Positions 62,649 through 64,000 of a DNA stretch of 64,000 nt are shown piece after piece. The position numbers were made by a program, and so were the translations under genes. A model generated the notes under the pieces. It ran no database searches, was not told the origin of the DNA, and was given only the letters and a program-made list of their open reading frames with translations. Positions within the stretch are counted from its first letter, which is position 1; every line of letters starts with the position of its first letter. This DNA comes from Planobispora rosea (GTDB taxonomy: Bacteria > Actinomycetota > Actinomycetes > Streptosporangiales > Streptosporangiaceae): assembly GCF_014648175.1 (NCBI RefSeq), contig NZ_BMQP01000001.1, positions 366,470 to 430,469 on the forward strand, given 5' to 3'.

Positions 62649-63452
62649 TCACTGCTTACGAGGGTGATAGCACTGCCAAGTATCTGCATCCTTGTCCTTG
62701 ACGGCGATGAGCCCTGGTTCGCGGTTCTGCCAGATGCAAACGACGTTCTTATCAATGCCCATCTCGCAACGCCATTCCTTCGCTTCATTATTTTTCCTGT
62801 ATCTGATGCTAGGGTTGTCCTCGAACTTGTACTGGCAAAATCCCTGCATGTCCTTTATTCCCTTCCCGATGGACTTGCCCTTCTTGTCTACGCATATACC
62901 GCTCTCCAAATCCTTGGAGTCTGTGTACTTGAGGATCAAATCCTCTCTCTTGTGTTGCCAGTTGCATACCTCTTCTTCTCGAATTGTAAAATAGCATGTC
63001 TCATTCGATTTGCCGTTGAAGCCGGATGATATACAGTATTCTGCTATATCCAACCCCTTGCCGACTTTCACGGGCTCGGCGAAAGATATTGGCGAGGGTG
63101 GCCTATAAAGATATCCTGAGGCGATTGCTACCACTGCAAAGGAAAGAAGAAATCCCCAGAATCTCGGGCGTCGCCAAAAGGTCTTCCGTGGCGACCTGGC
63201 AGGCTGTTCGTCGTCGGCAGAGTGGAGCACGGTCCATCGAGTTGATGCGACGGTTGTCAGGACGCTGGCGCCTGCAGCCAGAAGAACGGCCACCAAGGCC
63301 CTCAGTCCCATCTCCAGGTTGGGGGGAATGACTCCGGTAGGTATTAATGCCTGGGACCCCACCGTCAGCAGGCCGACGAGTAAGTGGGCTCCCAATACCA
63401 CCAGCCCTCTCCGGGTTGCCTGGCCGCCCTTCCGGTCGTGGGTCTCAATCAT
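62649..63452 (-). CDS. Membrane protein with three cysteine-pair repeats
   Basis: 267 residues. Three hydrophobic helices (about 17-37, 50-70, 98-115) with basic flanks, then a 150-residue tail rich in Lys, Asp, Asn and Cys. The eight Cys (140, 153, 163, 187, 206, 229, 239, 261) group into C-x12-C and three units of about C-x22-24-C that begin VCNWQ, FCQYK and VCIWQ and end in GIC, WRC or WQC: an internally repeated disulphide module, likely outside the cell. Composition is far lower in GC than the rest of the window. No family recognised. Carried in the element remnant; may be a cargo gene. Confidence 0.65.
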   Translation of the reverse strand: MIETHDRKGGQATRRGLVVLGAHLLVGLLTVGSQALIPTGVIPPNLEMGLRALVAVLLAAGASVLTTVASTRWTVLHSADDEQPARSPRKTFWRRPRFWGFLLSFAVVAIASGYLYRPPSPISFAEPVKVGKGLDIAEYCISSGFNGKSNETCYFTIREEEVCNWQHKREDLILKYTDSKDLESGICVDKKGKSIGKGIKDMQGFCQYKFEDNPSIRYRKNNEAKEWRCEMGIDKNVVCIWQNREPGLIAVKDKDADTWQCYHPRKQ

Positions 63453-63751
63453 GAGATGATCTCCCCGCGATATCCGATGTGCAAGTCTGGTCTATGTGTC
63501 ATATATTGCACGGTGCAGTTAGATTCTGTGCGCTCTGGGTCGAGATGAAATTAAAATGCACCTATATGCTCTATCCGATTTACTGGGATAAAGACACTCA
63601 AAACGCCAGGTTCCGTGATCCTCATATCTGTTCCACGCCGAAGAAGTCAGGAGTCAATTCTCCGTCCTGATCCCCCGGCTGTCAGCCTGAATGCGCGATA
63701 GGAAGAAGACTGGAAGGGGAGCCAAGCTGGGAGCCGCACGGGACGGACGAG
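63453..63751. other. Lower-GC spacer in the element remnant
   Basis: About 300 bases right of the membrane-protein gene; the short forward frame at 63479 is not convincing (no SD, many Cys and Trp). It likely holds the promoter of the membrane-protein gene. Confidence 0.45.
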
Positions 63752-63804
63752 CGCGGATCCGAGGGAACTCCCTTGGCCTGCCTAACCTCGGACTCGGATC
63801 CGCG
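63752..63804. repeat. 12-bp inverted repeat
   Basis: CGCGGATCCGAG (63752-63763) and CTCGGATCCGCG (63793-63804), perfect, separated by 29 bases; lies just beyond the stop of the Rep fragment. Possible terminator or part of a plasmid-type element. Confidence 0.6.
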
Positions 63805-63808
63805 TGGA

Positions 63809-63940
63809 CTAATCAACACGGCGTGAAGCTGGTTCGGTGCCTTTGGTGGAGTACTTGGCCAGATAGGCGACCACGGCCTGGTCGTCGAGGGCGTCACCGG
63901 AGGCCGACAAGGTAATGGGTCGGATCTCGTGTTGGTCGCC
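63809..63940 (-). pseudogene. RepSA-like replication initiator fragment
   Basis: A 43-codon frame bounded by stops reads GDQHEIRPITLSASGDALDD, then QAVVAYLAKYSTKGTEPASR. The AVAAYLAKYATKGTE pattern is characteristic of the RepSA/replication-initiator proteins of actinomycete integrative elements (pSAM2 type). Both ends are lost: upstream it meets the transposase fragment at about 63941, and downstream it departs from the family after GTE. Evidence that the remnant was an AICE. Confidence 0.65.
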
Positions 63941-63953
63941 CTAAGAGGGTGAC

Positions 63954-64000
63954 TCATTTGGTGAGTCTGCGGTAGCAGATGAGTGCGGCGGCCAGGGCGA
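63954..64000 (-). mobile_element. IS5-type transposase, C-terminus (runs off right edge)
   Basis: The last 15 codons read ALAAALICYRRLTK then TGA, a common ending of IS5-group DDE transposases. The rest lies outside the window. The element end abuts the Rep fragment near 63941, so the insertion probably broke that gene. Confidence 0.65.

Noticed and set aside
63479..63670. Forward small ORF in the low-GC region
   Set aside because: No SD, odd composition with many Cys, Trp and Met, no family.

Overview
The window is high-GC actinobacterial chromosome. Gene content and protein style point to a filamentous actinomycete, most likely Streptosporangiaceae (Streptosporangium or Nonomuraea type). 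The signs are a leaderless or weak-SD mix of starts, DUF2630, DUF6082, DUF6879 and DUF6703 proteins, a DasR/CRP-like regulatory style, and a dnaG-sigma neighbourhood. The taxonomic call is inference from protein character; no 16S gene is present.

Left part (1-25 kb). The 5' end of a urease operon (ureA-ureB-ureC) runs off the left edge. It is followed by a membrane-anchored solute-binding protein coupled to a polytopic membrane protein. leuA (4223-5935) has a short leucine-rich leader peptide and an adjacent hairpin, a clear attenuator candidate. A three-gene operon (9895 back to 6853) links a WXG100-like protein, a 738-residue protein with an EF-hand-like loop, and a lipoprotein. A DUF6082/DUF6879 group follows. 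Next is a TetR regulator divergent from a dehydratase-like gene with two perfect operator palindromes between them, then an oxidoreductase and a ClpC paralogue that lacks its second ATPase domain. An amide-use module spans 16672-21021: acetamidase/formamidase, a translationally coupled 24-residue peptide, an APC permease, an AmiC-like cytosolic binding protein and a divergent MarR regulator. A GGDEF-EAL protein and a Glu/Leu/Val dehydrogenase complete this part.

Middle part (25-47 kb). It holds an OsmC/Ohr protein, a PhoD-like phosphatase, and an arginine-catabolism set (lrp-ddaH-rocD). It also holds a phospholipid-synthesis pair, recO-uppS, and a zinc-uptake operon (znuA-znuC-znuB-zur) with a Zur box in front. 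The rest is a large CHASE3 hybrid histidine kinase, a BtrH/DUF4872-type protein and glyS.

Right part (47-61.5 kb). ppdK is preceded by two overlapping TGGT-N4-ACCA palindromes and a CRP-like site. Then come dgt, a LytM-fold lipoprotein that has lost its metal ligands, dnaG, a primary-type sigma factor, efeO-efeB behind a DtxR/IdeR-type iron box, and a GH63-like glycosidase.

Right edge (61.65-64 kb). A tRNA-Asn(GTT) gene is followed by the debris of an integrative element. It contains a 3' integrase fragment, a lower-GC stretch encoding a membrane protein with three tandem cysteine-pair repeats, a RepSA-like initiator fragment, and the C-terminus of an IS5-type transposase.
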